From Clostridium beijerinckii HUN142 (lineage in GTDB: Bacteria > Bacillota > Clostridia > Clostridiales > Clostridiaceae): 64,000 nt of DNA. The DNA lies in the NCBI RefSeq assembly GCF_000621745.1, contig NZ_KK211335.1, positions 200,490 to 264,489 on the forward strand, written 5' to 3'. Positions 26,147-34,806 of this stretch are shown piece after piece. Both the position numbers and the translations under genes were made by a program. A model generated the notes under the pieces. It was not told the DNA's origin, did no database searches, and saw only the letters and a program-made list of their open reading frames with translations. Numbering within the stretch: position 1 is the stretch's first letter; every line of letters begins with the position of its first letter.

Positions 26147-26875
26147 ATGCACGCATTAAAAGACGTTGATGGAAAAGAGCAAATAATACAAGAATATATC
26201 CCGTTAGTAAAGTATATTGCCTCGAGGGTTATGTTTGGAAAAAACAAATATATGGAATATGAGGATTTAGTTAGTTATGGTATGGTCGGACTTATGGATG
26301 CATTAAATAAGTTTGATAATACGAAGGGGATGAAGTTTTCATCATATGCGTCTATAAGAATAAAAGGTGCTATGATAGATGAACTTAGGAAAAATAGGCC
26401 CATATCTAAAGGTGCAATGGATAAACTGAATAGATATAATAAAGCAATCGATACATTGCAGTTAGAATTATTAAGAGAACCTACAAATATTGAGATTGCA
26501 AAGTACCTTGGAATGTCTATAAGTGAAGTAGCAGAAGTTGAAAATTATATAAATTATATTTCGATGGTATCGCTAGAGAATGTGATTTTTTCGGATGATG
26601 AGGATGTAAACCTTATTGGAATTATAGAAGATAAAAATAGTCCAAGTCCTGATACTCATCTACAAGATAAAGAACAATTAGAGATTTTAACAAAGGCAAT
26701 AGATCTCCTCAAAGAAAAAGACAGAATCGTATTAAATCTTTATTATTATGAGGGATTAACTTTAAAAGAAATAGGAACAGTGCTAAGTGTTTCCGAGTCT
26801 AGAGTTTGCCAATTACATAGTAGAGCTATTAGTAGTTTGAGAGAATGCATGAGAAAATTGCATTATATTGATTAA
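26147..26875 (+). CDS. sigD: Flagellar sigma factor (sigma-D/FliA, WhiG family)
   Basis: The 242-aa protein has sigma-70 regions 2, 3 and 4: YIPLVKYIASRVMFG and YEDLVSYGMVGLMDALNKFD with KFSSYASIRIKGAMIDELR (region 2), ISKGAMDKL (region 3), and LNLYYYEGLTLKEIGTVL with SESRVCQLHSRA (region 4). It should direct late flagellar genes such as the flagellins. The ATG lies after GGGGGAGG. A 176-bp gap from the PilZ gene holds no clear terminator. No anti-sigma factor flgM is present in the window. Confidence 0.95.
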   Translation: MHALKDVDGKEQIIQEYIPLVKYIASRVMFGKNKYMEYEDLVSYGMVGLMDALNKFDNTKGMKFSSYASIRIKGAMIDELRKNRPISKGAMDKLNRYNKAIDTLQLELLREPTNIEIAKYLGMSISEVAEVENYINYISMVSLENVIFSDDEDVNLIGIIEDKNSPSPDTHLQDKEQLEILTKAIDLLKEKDRIVLNLYYYEGLTLKEIGTVLSVSESRVCQLHSRAISSLRECMRKLHYID

Positions 26876-26922
26876 AAACATACTTAACATAAATTTCATT
26901 ATAAGTTGAACTGAGGTGTTTT

Positions 26923-27543
26923 ATGCCATTAATATTACTGATAATAGGATTCAGTTTAATAATTTATAATTATCGCGCTATCAAAAGAGAAAATAATATA
27001 AGCAAAGAAAATGATGGATTAAATATATCATTTCAAAGTGTGTTACAAGATAGTAAAGAGGAATTAAATGATTATAAAATGGAAATAGGACTTTTAAGAA
27101 GAGATATTGCAGAAAGTCTAACTGAATTACAGGAAGAAATTATTAAAATAAAAAGTGATTTAAAAGAGCTTAAGAATGGTGAAGAAGGATACGAAAATAA
27201 AGAAGATCTAGAAATTGAAGATTTTCTAGATAAATATGATATAGATGACAGTATAAATTATGGCGAAGATAGAGATGATCATAAAAAATCTAAAAGGCTG
27301 TACATTGTGGATGATAGTATAATGGATCTAGATGAGGAATATACTGAATCTTTAACAGATACTGATATAGACGAAGAAATTGGAGTGATATCTGAAATTA
27401 ATTTTTCAGAAAGTGACGATAGTAACAAAACTCAGAGCATAAAAAGACTTTTAAATGCAGGATTAACAGAAGATGAAATATGTCGTGAATTATCTGTGAG
27501 TAAGGGGGAAGTACTATTAGTAAAAGGCTTATTCAAAAAATAA
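26923..27543 (+). CDS. SwrB-like / DUF6115-type membrane-anchored coiled-coil protein
   Basis: The 206-aa protein has an N-terminal membrane segment (residues 2-15, PLILLIIGFSLIIY), a charged coiled-coil stretch (about 35-85), an acidic middle region (about 88-170), and a C-terminal helix-turn-helix-like end (RLLNAGLTEDEICRELSVSKGEVLLV). The same layout and position after sigD are seen for B. subtilis swrB (ylxL), which helps activate the export gate. Sequence similarity is too weak for a firm symbol. The start follows GAGGTG. Confidence 0.7.
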   Translation: MPLILLIIGFSLIIYNYRAIKRENNISKENDGLNISFQSVLQDSKEELNDYKMEIGLLRRDIAESLTELQEEIIKIKSDLKELKNGEEGYENKEDLEIEDFLDKYDIDDSINYGEDRDDHKKSKRLYIVDDSIMDLDEEYTESLTDTDIDEEIGVISEINFSESDDSNKTQSIKRLLNAGLTEDEICRELSVSKGEVLLVKGLFKK

Positions 27544-27563
27544 AAAACAAATTTATATTTCTC

Positions 27564-27737
27564 ATGGATAGGAAGATCTTATTGGGTATAGGGATAGGAT
27601 TGGTTTTAGGAGTTATATTTATGTTTGGATATAAATATACTGCTAGTCTTTCGGATAGCCAGATAGAGGAAAAGGCTAGAGCTTTAGGTATGATTTATGA
27701 AAGTGAACGTAAATCTATTTTGAAAGGGGACAATTAA
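27564..27737 (+). CDS. Small single-span membrane protein in the flagellar operon
   Basis: The frame encodes 57 aa: a basic start (MDRK), one membrane helix (ILLGIGIGLVLGVIFMFGY) and a short charged tail (SDSQIEEKARALGMIYESER). It fills the gap between the SwrB-like gene and the flgF-like gene. The ATG at 27564 lacks an obvious ribosome-binding site. The same frame is open upstream to about 27514, where GGGGGAAG precedes an ATT codon inside the previous gene, so a longer form with 16-17 basic residues is possible. Function unknown. Confidence 0.6.
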   Translation: MDRKILLGIGIGLVLGVIFMFGYKYTASLSDSQIEEKARALGMIYESERKSILKGDN

Positions 27738-27738
27738 A

Positions 27739-28509
27739 GTGATAAGAGGATTCTATACTTCTGTTTCAGGATTAATAGCACTTCAAAATGATCAGGAAGT
27801 ATCAACTAATAATATAGCTAATGTTAATAATACAGGATATAAAAAGCGTGAACTTACAAAAAGTAGTTTTGAAGATGTGATGATATCTAACAGACAAAAG
27901 CTTGTAGGAGATAAATACGTTAAAAATGATATTGGGAATTTAAATATGGGTGTAAAAGTTAATGATGTTGAAACAGTTTTTACACAAGGAGCGTTTAAAT
28001 CAACAGATAGCATGACAGATTTTGCTATAGATGGCAGAGGATTTTTTGTAGCTCAAGATGGGAATAAAGAAGTTTACACAAGAGATGGAAATTTCAAAAT
28101 TAATAATCAGGGATATCTAATAACAAATGATGGATCACAAGTATTGGGAATAAATAATTCTACAGGGGCTAGAGAACCAATATATGTTGGTGATTCAAAG
28201 TTTTCAATAGATGGCGAAAATAATATTAATATCGAGGGAGTTGGAGCTGCAGATAAGTTATTAACAGCAGACTTTCAAAATTATAATAATTTAGAACCAA
28301 TAGGTGATAACTATAGTACCATGGATAATCCAATTTATAATGCGAAAGTAAATGTAAGGCAAAACTTTCTTGAAAGTTCGAATGTTGATCCATCAACAGA
28401 AATGGTAAAACTTATGGAAATAAAAAGACAGTTTGAAACAAATCAGAAATTTGTTAAGATGCAGGATGAAACTGTGCAAAAGGCTGCAAGTGAATTAGGT
28501 CGAGTATAA
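27739..28509 (+). CDS. flgF: Flagellar basal-body rod protein FlgF/FlhO type
   Basis: The 256-aa protein has the rod-family N-terminus (VIRGFYTSVSGLIALQNDQEVSTNNIANVNNTGYKKR, in parts), the core YTRDGNFKINNQGYLITNDG and the C-terminal helix (ESSNVDPSTEMVKLMEIKRQFETNQKFV). It is one of two consecutive rod-type genes; in B. subtilis the pair is flhO-flhP. I call this one FlgF/FlhO by order. GTG 27739 starts two bases after the small membrane gene. Confidence 0.85.
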   Translation: MIRGFYTSVSGLIALQNDQEVSTNNIANVNNTGYKKRELTKSSFEDVMISNRQKLVGDKYVKNDIGNLNMGVKVNDVETVFTQGAFKSTDSMTDFAIDGRGFFVAQDGNKEVYTRDGNFKINNQGYLITNDGSQVLGINNSTGAREPIYVGDSKFSIDGENNINIEGVGAADKLLTADFQNYNNLEPIGDNYSTMDNPIYNAKVNVRQNFLESSNVDPSTEMVKLMEIKRQFETNQKFVKMQDETVQKAASELGRV

Positions 28510-28522
28510 GGGGGAGAAAATT

Positions 28523-29290
28523 ATGTTTAATATTTTTGCTACAGCAAAGAGTGGAATGAATGCGTATCAAGAGAAGCTAGATTATCTTTCTAATGACCTA
28601 GTTAATATCTCAACAACAGGTTATAAGAGTACAGATGTAAACTTTAAAGATTTGTTGACTGAATCACTGGATAGAAGAGGAACACCTCTTGTGGAAAAAA
28701 AGGCGATTACTGGAACTGGAGTTAAACTAGGCGTAAATTATGCTGATAATAAACAAGGGAATCTCTTAACAACAGGTCAAAAAACAGATCTTGCTATAGA
28801 TGGAAAAGGATACTTTGCGCTTTCAAAAGAAGATGGTAGCATAGTATATACTAGAGATGGTAATTTTAAAATAGATTCAAATGGGGCTTTAGTAGACTCA
28901 AATGGAACTAAAGTTTATGTTCAATATGAGAATGGATTTTCAGAGGGAAATCCAGCGTTAGACAGAGAGAAGATGTCTATAGATAAAGATGGAGGAATAT
29001 CCATGGAAGTCAATGGACAAGCAACTAAAATAGGTACCATTTCGGTATTTACAGCTGTAGGTGATAAGAGCTTTATACCTATAGGAAATAGTTATTTTGT
29101 TCCAAGCTCAGATGCACAAGTTACATTAAGTAGTAACTATAATATAGAACAAGGTATGTTAGAAGGCTCAAATGTAGATGCAGGAGAAACATTTTCAGAT
29201 ATAGTATTGACACAGAGAGCTTTTCAACTTAGTTCAAAGGCTGTAACTACAGCGGATGATCTTTGGAGTATGATAAATAATATGAGATAA
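28523..29290 (+). CDS. flgG: Flagellar distal rod protein FlgG/FlhP type
   Basis: The 255-aa protein shows MFNIFATAKSGMNAYQEKLD, NISTTGYKS, YTRDGNFKIDSNGALVDSNG and the C-terminal EGSNVDAGETFSDIVLTQRAFQLSSKAV, the rod/hook family pattern. Length and position after the flgF-like gene suggest the distal rod. It is the last gene of the flagellar operon; a strong terminator follows. GGGGGAG precedes the ATG. Confidence 0.87.
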   Translation: MFNIFATAKSGMNAYQEKLDYLSNDLVNISTTGYKSTDVNFKDLLTESLDRRGTPLVEKKAITGTGVKLGVNYADNKQGNLLTTGQKTDLAIDGKGYFALSKEDGSIVYTRDGNFKIDSNGALVDSNGTKVYVQYENGFSEGNPALDREKMSIDKDGGISMEVNGQATKIGTISVFTAVGDKSFIPIGNSYFVPSSDAQVTLSSNYNIEQGMLEGSNVDAGETFSDIVLTQRAFQLSSKAVTTADDLWSMINNMR

Positions 29291-29319
29291 TTAAAACAAG
29301 AATAATATAGGTTTTAGAT

Positions 29320-29395
29320 AAATTAGATATATGTTTGTTGAAGATGGAAGAGTGAAATCTCTAAATATTTTCAACCCATATATCTAATTTTTTTA
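29320..29395 (+). terminator. Terminator of the flagellar operon
   Basis: AAATTAGATATATG (29320-29333) pairs perfectly with CATATATCTAATTT (29377-29390), with a second inner helix GTTGAA/TTCAAC, followed by TTTT. Confidence 0.85.
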
Positions 29396-29535
29396 GTTTG
29401 CAGTAAGTTATTTATAGTATTTGTTTTGTAAACAATACTGTAAATACAATTAACGCTTTACAATAATTAACTTTATAAGTAAAATAAATATGTGTGAATT
29501 AAGTAATATACTTGTTCTAATATGTCAATTTATAT

Positions 29536-29582
29536 AAGGCACAATCAAAAAAATAGCAATTTCATTATTTTCATGTGCCTAA
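29536..29582 (+). promoter_or_regulatory. AGGYACA hairpin element, copy 1, before the pyrophosphatase gene
   Basis: AAGGCACAATCAAAAAAATA is followed by a short AT-rich loop and TCATGTGCCTAA. AGGCACA pairs with TGTGCCT. It ends 37 bases before the start codon. Related copies are at 46379 and 59558. Confidence 0.6.
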
Positions 29583-29619
29583 TGTACTAAAGTAAAACAA
29601 AAATTTAGGAGGAATTATT

Positions 29620-31266
29620 TTGGAAAATGTAGTTTACGTAACTGGACATAAAAATCCTGATTCAGACTCTATTTGTGCTGCATATGGTTACGCAGAGTTT
29701 AAAAATAAGACAGGTAATATTCCAGCTATACCTGTGAGATTAGGAAATGTAAATGCAGAAACACAATTTATATTAGATCATTTTGGTGTTAAGGCTCCAA
29801 GACTTTTAGAAACAGTTAGATTAAAAGTAGAAGATTTAGATATTGATACAATTGGACCTATAACTTCTAATATTTCTTTAAAAGCAGCATGGAATATAAT
29901 GAGAGACAATCATTTAAAGTCATTACCTGTAATTGGAAAAGATGGCAGATTAGTAGGAATACTTTCGATTTCAAACTTAACTTCATCATTTATGGATATA
30001 TGGGATAACAATATATTAGGTAAAAGTAATACATCAATTGAGAATATATTAGATACGCTTTCTGCTACTAGTGTATATATAAATGAGAAGTGTAAGACAT
30101 TCCAAGGGAAAATTACTGTTACAGCAATGCAGCCAGACAGTTTAAAAGAAATTGTAGATAAAGATGATATTGCCATTGTAGGAGATAGACCAGATGTACA
30201 AGAAGCTTTAATTGATATTAATACATCATTAATAATCATTACAGGAGCACATAAGCTTGCTGAAAATTTACTTTCTAAAGCTAAAGAAAAAGGAGTTACT
30301 ATAATAAGTACACCTCATGATTCTTTTACAGCTTCAAGATTATTAATCCAAAGTATACCTGTAAGTCATGTTATGGCTACTAAAGATTTAATATCATTTT
30401 CTAAAGATGATTTAGTTGATGATATCAAAGATATTATGGCTGAAACTAGATATCATAGCTATCCTGTAACTGATGAAGATGGAAGAGTAATAGGAACTGT
30501 TTCAAGATATCACCTTATTTCAAAGCATAAGAAAAAGGTTATTCAAGTAGACCATAATGAAAGAGGACAGTCAGTTGATGGATTAGAAGATGCTGAAGTA
30601 CTTGAAATTATAGATCACCATAGAGTTGCTGATATACAAACAAGTAACCCTATATTCTTTAGAAATGAACCACTAGGAAGTTCTTCAACTATAGTTGGAA
30701 AAAGCTTTTTTGAACGTAATATAACACCACCTAAAGAAGTTGCTGGATTATTGTGTGGCGCAATAATCTCAGATACTTTATTGTTCAAGAGTCCAACTTG
30801 TACAGAACAAGATAAAGATATATGTCATAAGTTAGCTGAGATAGCTGGCATTTCAAGTTTGGAGGAATTTGCAAAAGAGATGTTTAAAGCTGGAACTTCT
30901 TTAAAAGGAAAGACTGTATCTCAAATATTTAATCAAGACTTTAAGCCTTTTAATATGGGAGAATCAAGAGTTGGAGTAGCTCAAGTAAATACAATGGACA
31001 TCGATGGATTTATGCCATTAAAAGATGAAATGTTAAGTTATATGAAGAGTGAAGCAGATAACAAGGGTTATGCAGTAGTAATGTTACTTTTAACAGATAT
31101 ATTAAAAGAAGGTTCACAAGTGCTAGTTGCTGGTGAAAGACATGATTATGTTGAAAAGACATTTAATATTGAATTAGTAGACTCAATGGCATTTTTACCA
31201 GGGGTTCTATCAAGAAAGAAACAGGTAATACCACCGCTTACAAATGTAGTTAACTCAATGAAATAA
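29620..31266 (+). CDS. Manganese-dependent inorganic pyrophosphatase with CBS and DRTGG domains
   Basis: The 548-aa protein is a family II pyrophosphatase split by regulatory domains. It has the N-terminal DHH motif (VTGHKNPDSDSICAAYGYAEF, in parts), a first CBS domain (about 70-125), a DRTGG domain (about 140-240), a second CBS domain (about 245-305), then the DHH catalytic block (VDHNERGQSVDGLEDAEVLEIIDHHRV, in parts; GSSSTIVG) and the DHHA2 domain. The start here is TTG behind TTTAGGAGG. It hydrolyses pyrophosphate; the CBS domains bind adenine nucleotides (AMP/ADP inhibit, ATP or Ap4A activate in studied clostridial homologues). Length fits CBS-PPases (about 550 aa). Confidence 0.95.
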   Translation: MENVVYVTGHKNPDSDSICAAYGYAEFKNKTGNIPAIPVRLGNVNAETQFILDHFGVKAPRLLETVRLKVEDLDIDTIGPITSNISLKAAWNIMRDNHLKSLPVIGKDGRLVGILSISNLTSSFMDIWDNNILGKSNTSIENILDTLSATSVYINEKCKTFQGKITVTAMQPDSLKEIVDKDDIAIVGDRPDVQEALIDINTSLIIITGAHKLAENLLSKAKEKGVTIISTPHDSFTASRLLIQSIPVSHVMATKDLISFSKDDLVDDIKDIMAETRYHSYPVTDEDGRVIGTVSRYHLISKHKKKVIQVDHNERGQSVDGLEDAEVLEIIDHHRVADIQTSNPIFFRNEPLGSSSTIVGKSFFERNITPPKEVAGLLCGAIISDTLLFKSPTCTEQDKDICHKLAEIAGISSLEEFAKEMFKAGTSLKGKTVSQIFNQDFKPFNMGESRVGVAQVNTMDIDGFMPLKDEMLSYMKSEADNKGYAVVMLLLTDILKEGSQVLVAGERHDYVEKTFNIELVDSMAFLPGVLSRKKQVIPPLTNVVNSMK

Positions 31267-31281
31267 ATAATCTTTAAAAAG

Positions 31282-31310
31282 AAAAAATCCCTTATGGGGA
31301 TTTTTTCTTT
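31282..31310 (+). terminator. Terminator 1 after the pyrophosphatase
   Basis: AAAAAATCCC (31282-31291) pairs with GGGATTTTTT (31297-31306), followed by CTTTTTTTTT. Confidence 0.9.
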
Positions 31311-31333
31311 TTTTTAATGTGAAAAGAACTAAT

Positions 31334-31401
31334 AAGTGCTAACGCACTTTTATTTTTTTTAGGTGAAAATAATTGATAAGTGCTGACGCACTTTTATTTT
31401 T
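31334..31401 (+). terminator. Two tandem copies of a second terminator hairpin
   Basis: AAGTGC-TAAC-GCACTT (31334-31349) with TTATTTTTTTT and AAGTGC-TGAC-GCACTT (31378-31393) with TTATTTTT are near-identical hairpins 44 bp apart. Each ends with a T-run. Only the loop differs by one base. Confidence 0.8.
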
Positions 31402-31470
31402 AAATGTGCATAACTTTTGTAATGGAAAATATATATATTATATAAAGTTCTATATTTAGGAGGAAAAGTT

Positions 31471-34044
31471 GTGGTACAGGAAAAAGAGTTGACATCTGGT
31501 CTTAGCACTAAGGAAGCGGAAAAGAGGATTAAGAACTTTGGACTTAATGAATTGAAGCACCATAATAAAGCATCAGCATTCAAAATATTTTTATCTCAGT
31601 TTAATGACTTCATTGTTTGGGTGTTAATTGCATCTACTATAATTTCCGGAGTAATTGGAGATAAGGCAGATGCCATTACAATACTCATAATAATAGTTAT
31701 TAATGCAATACTAGGATTTGTCCAAGAATTTAAAACGGAGAAATCTTTAGAGGCACTGAAAGAATTGGCAGCGCCTACGTGTAAAGTTTTGAGGGATTCA
31801 AGTATACAGATTATAAATTCTATCTACCTAACAATAGGTGATGTTGTTATTTTGGAGGCTGGAGATAGAATACCTGCTGACGGATTCTTTATAGAAAGTT
31901 CATCAGTAGTTGTTGATGAATCACTATTAACAGGTGAATCAGTTGGGGTAAACAAAGAAGCTAATCCATATAAAGCTGATGGTAAAAAGACAAAGAAGAA
32001 TAACGAAGGATTTATGGGAACTACTGTAGTAAAAGGAAAAGGGTTATTTAAAGTTGATTGTATAGGAATGAACACCGAAATGGGGAAGATTGCAGACTTA
32101 ATTCAAAATATTGAAGAAGAAAAATCCCCTTTAAATAAAAGGTTAGACTCTCTAGGGAAAGTCTTAGTTGTAATTTGCCTTGTAATATGTGCAATTGTTA
32201 CTGCAATGGGAATAATAAGAGGAAATGATATAACAGAGATGTTCTTACTTGGCGTTAGTTTAGCAGTTGCTGCAATTCCAGAGGGGCTAGCAGCAATTGT
32301 TACTGTTTCACTAGCTCTAGGTGTGTCTAGAATGCTTAAGAAAAATGCACTCGTAAGAAAACTTCCAGCAGTAGAAACACTTGGATGTACATCTGTAATA
32401 TGTTCCGATAAAACAGGAACTTTAACTCAAAATAAGATGACTGTAAAAGAGGTATACCTAAATGGCAGAATTCATGAACTTGAAAAAGAGAAACTAAGTA
32501 ATTACACAAAGTTCATGAAAGCTCTTGTATATTGTAATGACTGTAATTATGATTTTACAAAGAAAAAAATGAGTGAAGCACTTCATGGTGATCCAACTGA
32601 AACTGCACTAATAAATATGTTTTTTAATGATGTTAATGATTTAGAGGATTTTGTGAATGATGCAGATAGAGTATATGATATACCATTTGATTCAACCAGG
32701 AAGATGATGTCTGTTATAATTAAAGAAGGGACTAAGGAAACATGTTACGTTAAGGGAGCTCCTGAAAGAGTAATAGATAGATGTGAATTTATACTAGAGA
32801 ATAACAAAATAAAACCATTCACATATCAAAAGAAAAAGCAAGTTAGTGATTTTATTACAGCAATGTCATCTAGAGCACTTAGATGTATAGCAGCAGCATA
32901 TAAGGAAGATAATCTAACAAAAAGTGATAAGCTAGAGCAGAATTTAATTTTTATAGGTATAGCAGGAAGTATTGATCCACCAAGAGAAGAAGCTAGAGAT
33001 GCAGTTTTAAAATGTAAACTTGCAGGAATAAAACCTATAATGATAACAGGAGATCATCAAAATACTGCACTTGCAATAGCAAAATCTTTGAATATATGTA
33101 ATACTGCAGAACAAGTAATGACAGGCGATGAGATTGAGGCTATAAGCGATTTAGAATTAGAGGGAAGAATAAAAAAAGTAAGAGTGTTTGCACGGGTATC
33201 ACCTAACCATAAGTTAAGAATTGTAAGGGCTTTTAAGAAAAAAGGGAACATCGTTGCAATGACAGGCGATGGTGTAAATGATGCACCTGCTATTAAGGAA
33301 TCAGATATAGGAGTTGCAATGGGAATTTCGGGTACAGATGTAACGAAGGAAGCATCATCTATGATTCTTATGGATGATAATTTCTCAACTATAGTTGCAG
33401 CTGTAGAAGAAGGAAGAATAATATATGATAACATAAGAAAGTTTATAAGATACTTACTATCTTGTAACCTTGGAGAGGTATTAACAATGTTTTTGGCAAC
33501 TTTGTTCTATTTACCTAATCCATTAAGCCCAATACAAATATTACTTGTAAATCTAGCTACTGATGGACTTCCAGCTATAGCACTTGGAGTTGATCCGCCA
33601 GAGCAAGATATAATGAGACAATCTCCAAGAGAAAAAAAGGAAAGTATATTTGCAAGAGGATTAGTTGAAAAAATAGTAATAAGAGGAACACTAATAGGAT
33701 TGTGTACCTTACTATCATTTATGGTAGGAAGATATTACAAGATGAATTTAGAAACATGCAGAACCTTAGCATTATGTACATTAGTTTTATCTCAATTAAT
33801 ACACGTATTTGAATGTAGATCAGAAAGATACTCCATATTCCAAATTAAATTATTTACAAATCCTTATTTAGTTGGAGCAGTTTTAATATCTATATCGCTA
33901 ATGTGTTCAGTTTTATATGTACCGTTTTTACAAAATATATTTCATACAGTAGCATTATCTCTTAATCAATGGCTTATAGTCCTATTCTTTTCAGGGATAA
34001 TAGCATTTATTAACAGTGTATATTTATTAATAAAGACAAAATAA
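31471..34044 (+). CDS. Calcium-type cation-translocating P-type ATPase
   Basis: The 857-aa protein is a P2A-type pump. It has an N-terminal cation-ATPase segment (GLSTKEAEKRIKNFGLNEL), the actuator motif LLTGESVGV (about 152-160), the transmembrane site IPEGLAAIVTVSLALG (PEGL near 270), the phosphorylation motif CSDKTGTLTQNKMTV (Asp near 313), KGAPERVIDRC in the nucleotide domain, MTGDGVNDAPAIKESDIGVAMG and six C-terminal membrane segments. PEGL in M4 and the overall pattern fit the SERCA-like pumps that export Ca2+. Ion choice is inference. GTG 31471 lies seven bases after AGGAGG. Confidence 0.92.
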   Translation: MVQEKELTSGLSTKEAEKRIKNFGLNELKHHNKASAFKIFLSQFNDFIVWVLIASTIISGVIGDKADAITILIIIVINAILGFVQEFKTEKSLEALKELAAPTCKVLRDSSIQIINSIYLTIGDVVILEAGDRIPADGFFIESSSVVVDESLLTGESVGVNKEANPYKADGKKTKKNNEGFMGTTVVKGKGLFKVDCIGMNTEMGKIADLIQNIEEEKSPLNKRLDSLGKVLVVICLVICAIVTAMGIIRGNDITEMFLLGVSLAVAAIPEGLAAIVTVSLALGVSRMLKKNALVRKLPAVETLGCTSVICSDKTGTLTQNKMTVKEVYLNGRIHELEKEKLSNYTKFMKALVYCNDCNYDFTKKKMSEALHGDPTETALINMFFNDVNDLEDFVNDADRVYDIPFDSTRKMMSVIIKEGTKETCYVKGAPERVIDRCEFILENNKIKPFTYQKKKQVSDFITAMSSRALRCIAAAYKEDNLTKSDKLEQNLIFIGIAGSIDPPREEARDAVLKCKLAGIKPIMITGDHQNTALAIAKSLNICNTAEQVMTGDEIEAISDLELEGRIKKVRVFARVSPNHKLRIVRAFKKKGNIVAMTGDGVNDAPAIKESDIGVAMGISGTDVTKEASSMILMDDNFSTIVAAVEEGRIIYDNIRKFIRYLLSCNLGEVLTMFLATLFYLPNPLSPIQILLVNLATDGLPAIALGVDPPEQDIMRQSPREKKESIFARGLVEKIVIRGTLIGLCTLLSFMVGRYYKMNLETCRTLALCTLVLSQLIHVFECRSERYSIFQIKLFTNPYLVGAVLISISLMCSVLYVPFLQNIFHTVALSLNQWLIVLFFSGIIAFINSVYLLIKTK

Positions 34045-34068
34045 AAAAAAGGGCTCAGCCCTTTTTTT
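34044..34068. terminator. Bidirectional terminator
   Basis: AAAAAAAGGGC-TCA-GCCCTTTTTTT works on both strands for the converging P-ATPase gene (+) and the gene at 34067-34498 (-), and it reaches the stop codon of the latter. Confidence 0.9.
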
Positions 34069-34498
34069 ATCTTCTCATCATATTGTTTGCTTGTTGACGT
34101 GATTTTTTTATTTGGCTATGATCTATTGGCACTAAGTCTTTCTTAGTTGTAAGATTTAATAGGTTAAATATTTGAACTTCCTGAGAATTTTCCTTCTTAC
34201 TATCCTTATCACCTGTAACACCCATAACAATAACTTTGTTACCTTGCTTTACAGCAATGAATTCAGGTTTCTTAAACCATCTATTCTTTTTATACCAACA
34301 CTTAACAACTTTTTTTCCAACTTCAGGCTTTATAACCATTTCAACCATTAATCTATTGAAGATAACATAACTTTTTTCAATAAGCTTTACTGATAAAACA
34401 GTTCCAGATATGCTTGTAATTCTGTCACCATACTTTTCCATATAAGCATTTTGGAAATAGTTACTGAATTTACTACCTATTTTTTCTTTAAGACCCAT
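34067..34498 (-). CDS. Hypothetical basic protein, 143 aa
   Basis: I do not recognise this protein. It begins MGLKEKIGSKFSNYF and has no signal peptide or membrane segment. A central part of mixed beta character (GDRITSISGTVLSVKLIEK, ... VEMVIKPEVGKKVVKCWYKKNRW, in parts) could be a small OB- or SH3-like barrel, followed by VIVMGVTGD and a basic end (KKSRQQANNMMRR). AAAGGAG on the minus strand supports the start. It is a single gene, convergent with the P-ATPase gene and divergent from the dinB fragment. Confidence 0.8.
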   Translation of the reverse strand: MGLKEKIGSKFSNYFQNAYMEKYGDRITSISGTVLSVKLIEKSYVIFNRLMVEMVIKPEVGKKVVKCWYKKNRWFKKPEFIAVKQGNKVIVMGVTGDKDSKKENSQEVQIFNLLNLTTKKDLVPIDHSQIKKSRQQANNMMRR

Positions 34499-34676
34499 AA
34501 TAATTACTCCTTTACATAAAAATATCGCTAATAACGCTATTATACTTAAAATACTTTATTATTATACCATATGTCAAATAAAATTAGCTAACTTTTTAAT
34601 ATGTATAGTAATTAATATAAATGCAAGGTTTATATCATATATTATTGTTTCATTAGTTAATGATTTGTATGTTAAA

Positions 34677-34726
34677 ATACTTATAGAATGTTATGTATAA
34701 TAATGTACATAACATTCTATAAGTAT
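34677..34726. repeat. Perfect 21-bp inverted repeat
   Basis: ATACTTATAGAATGTTATGT plus A (34677-34697) and its exact reverse complement (34706-34726) flank an 8-base AT loop. It lies in the 308-bp divergent region upstream of dinB. No T-run follows, so it could be a two-way operator, a hairpin RNA or a mobile-element relic rather than a simple terminator. Confidence 0.85.
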
Positions 34727-34806
34727 ATGAAAAAAACGGGTTAAATTTTTGTTGTGCCAATTAGATATTAAAAATTAGTTAATCATAAAGAGGTGATTTT
34801 AGAAAA

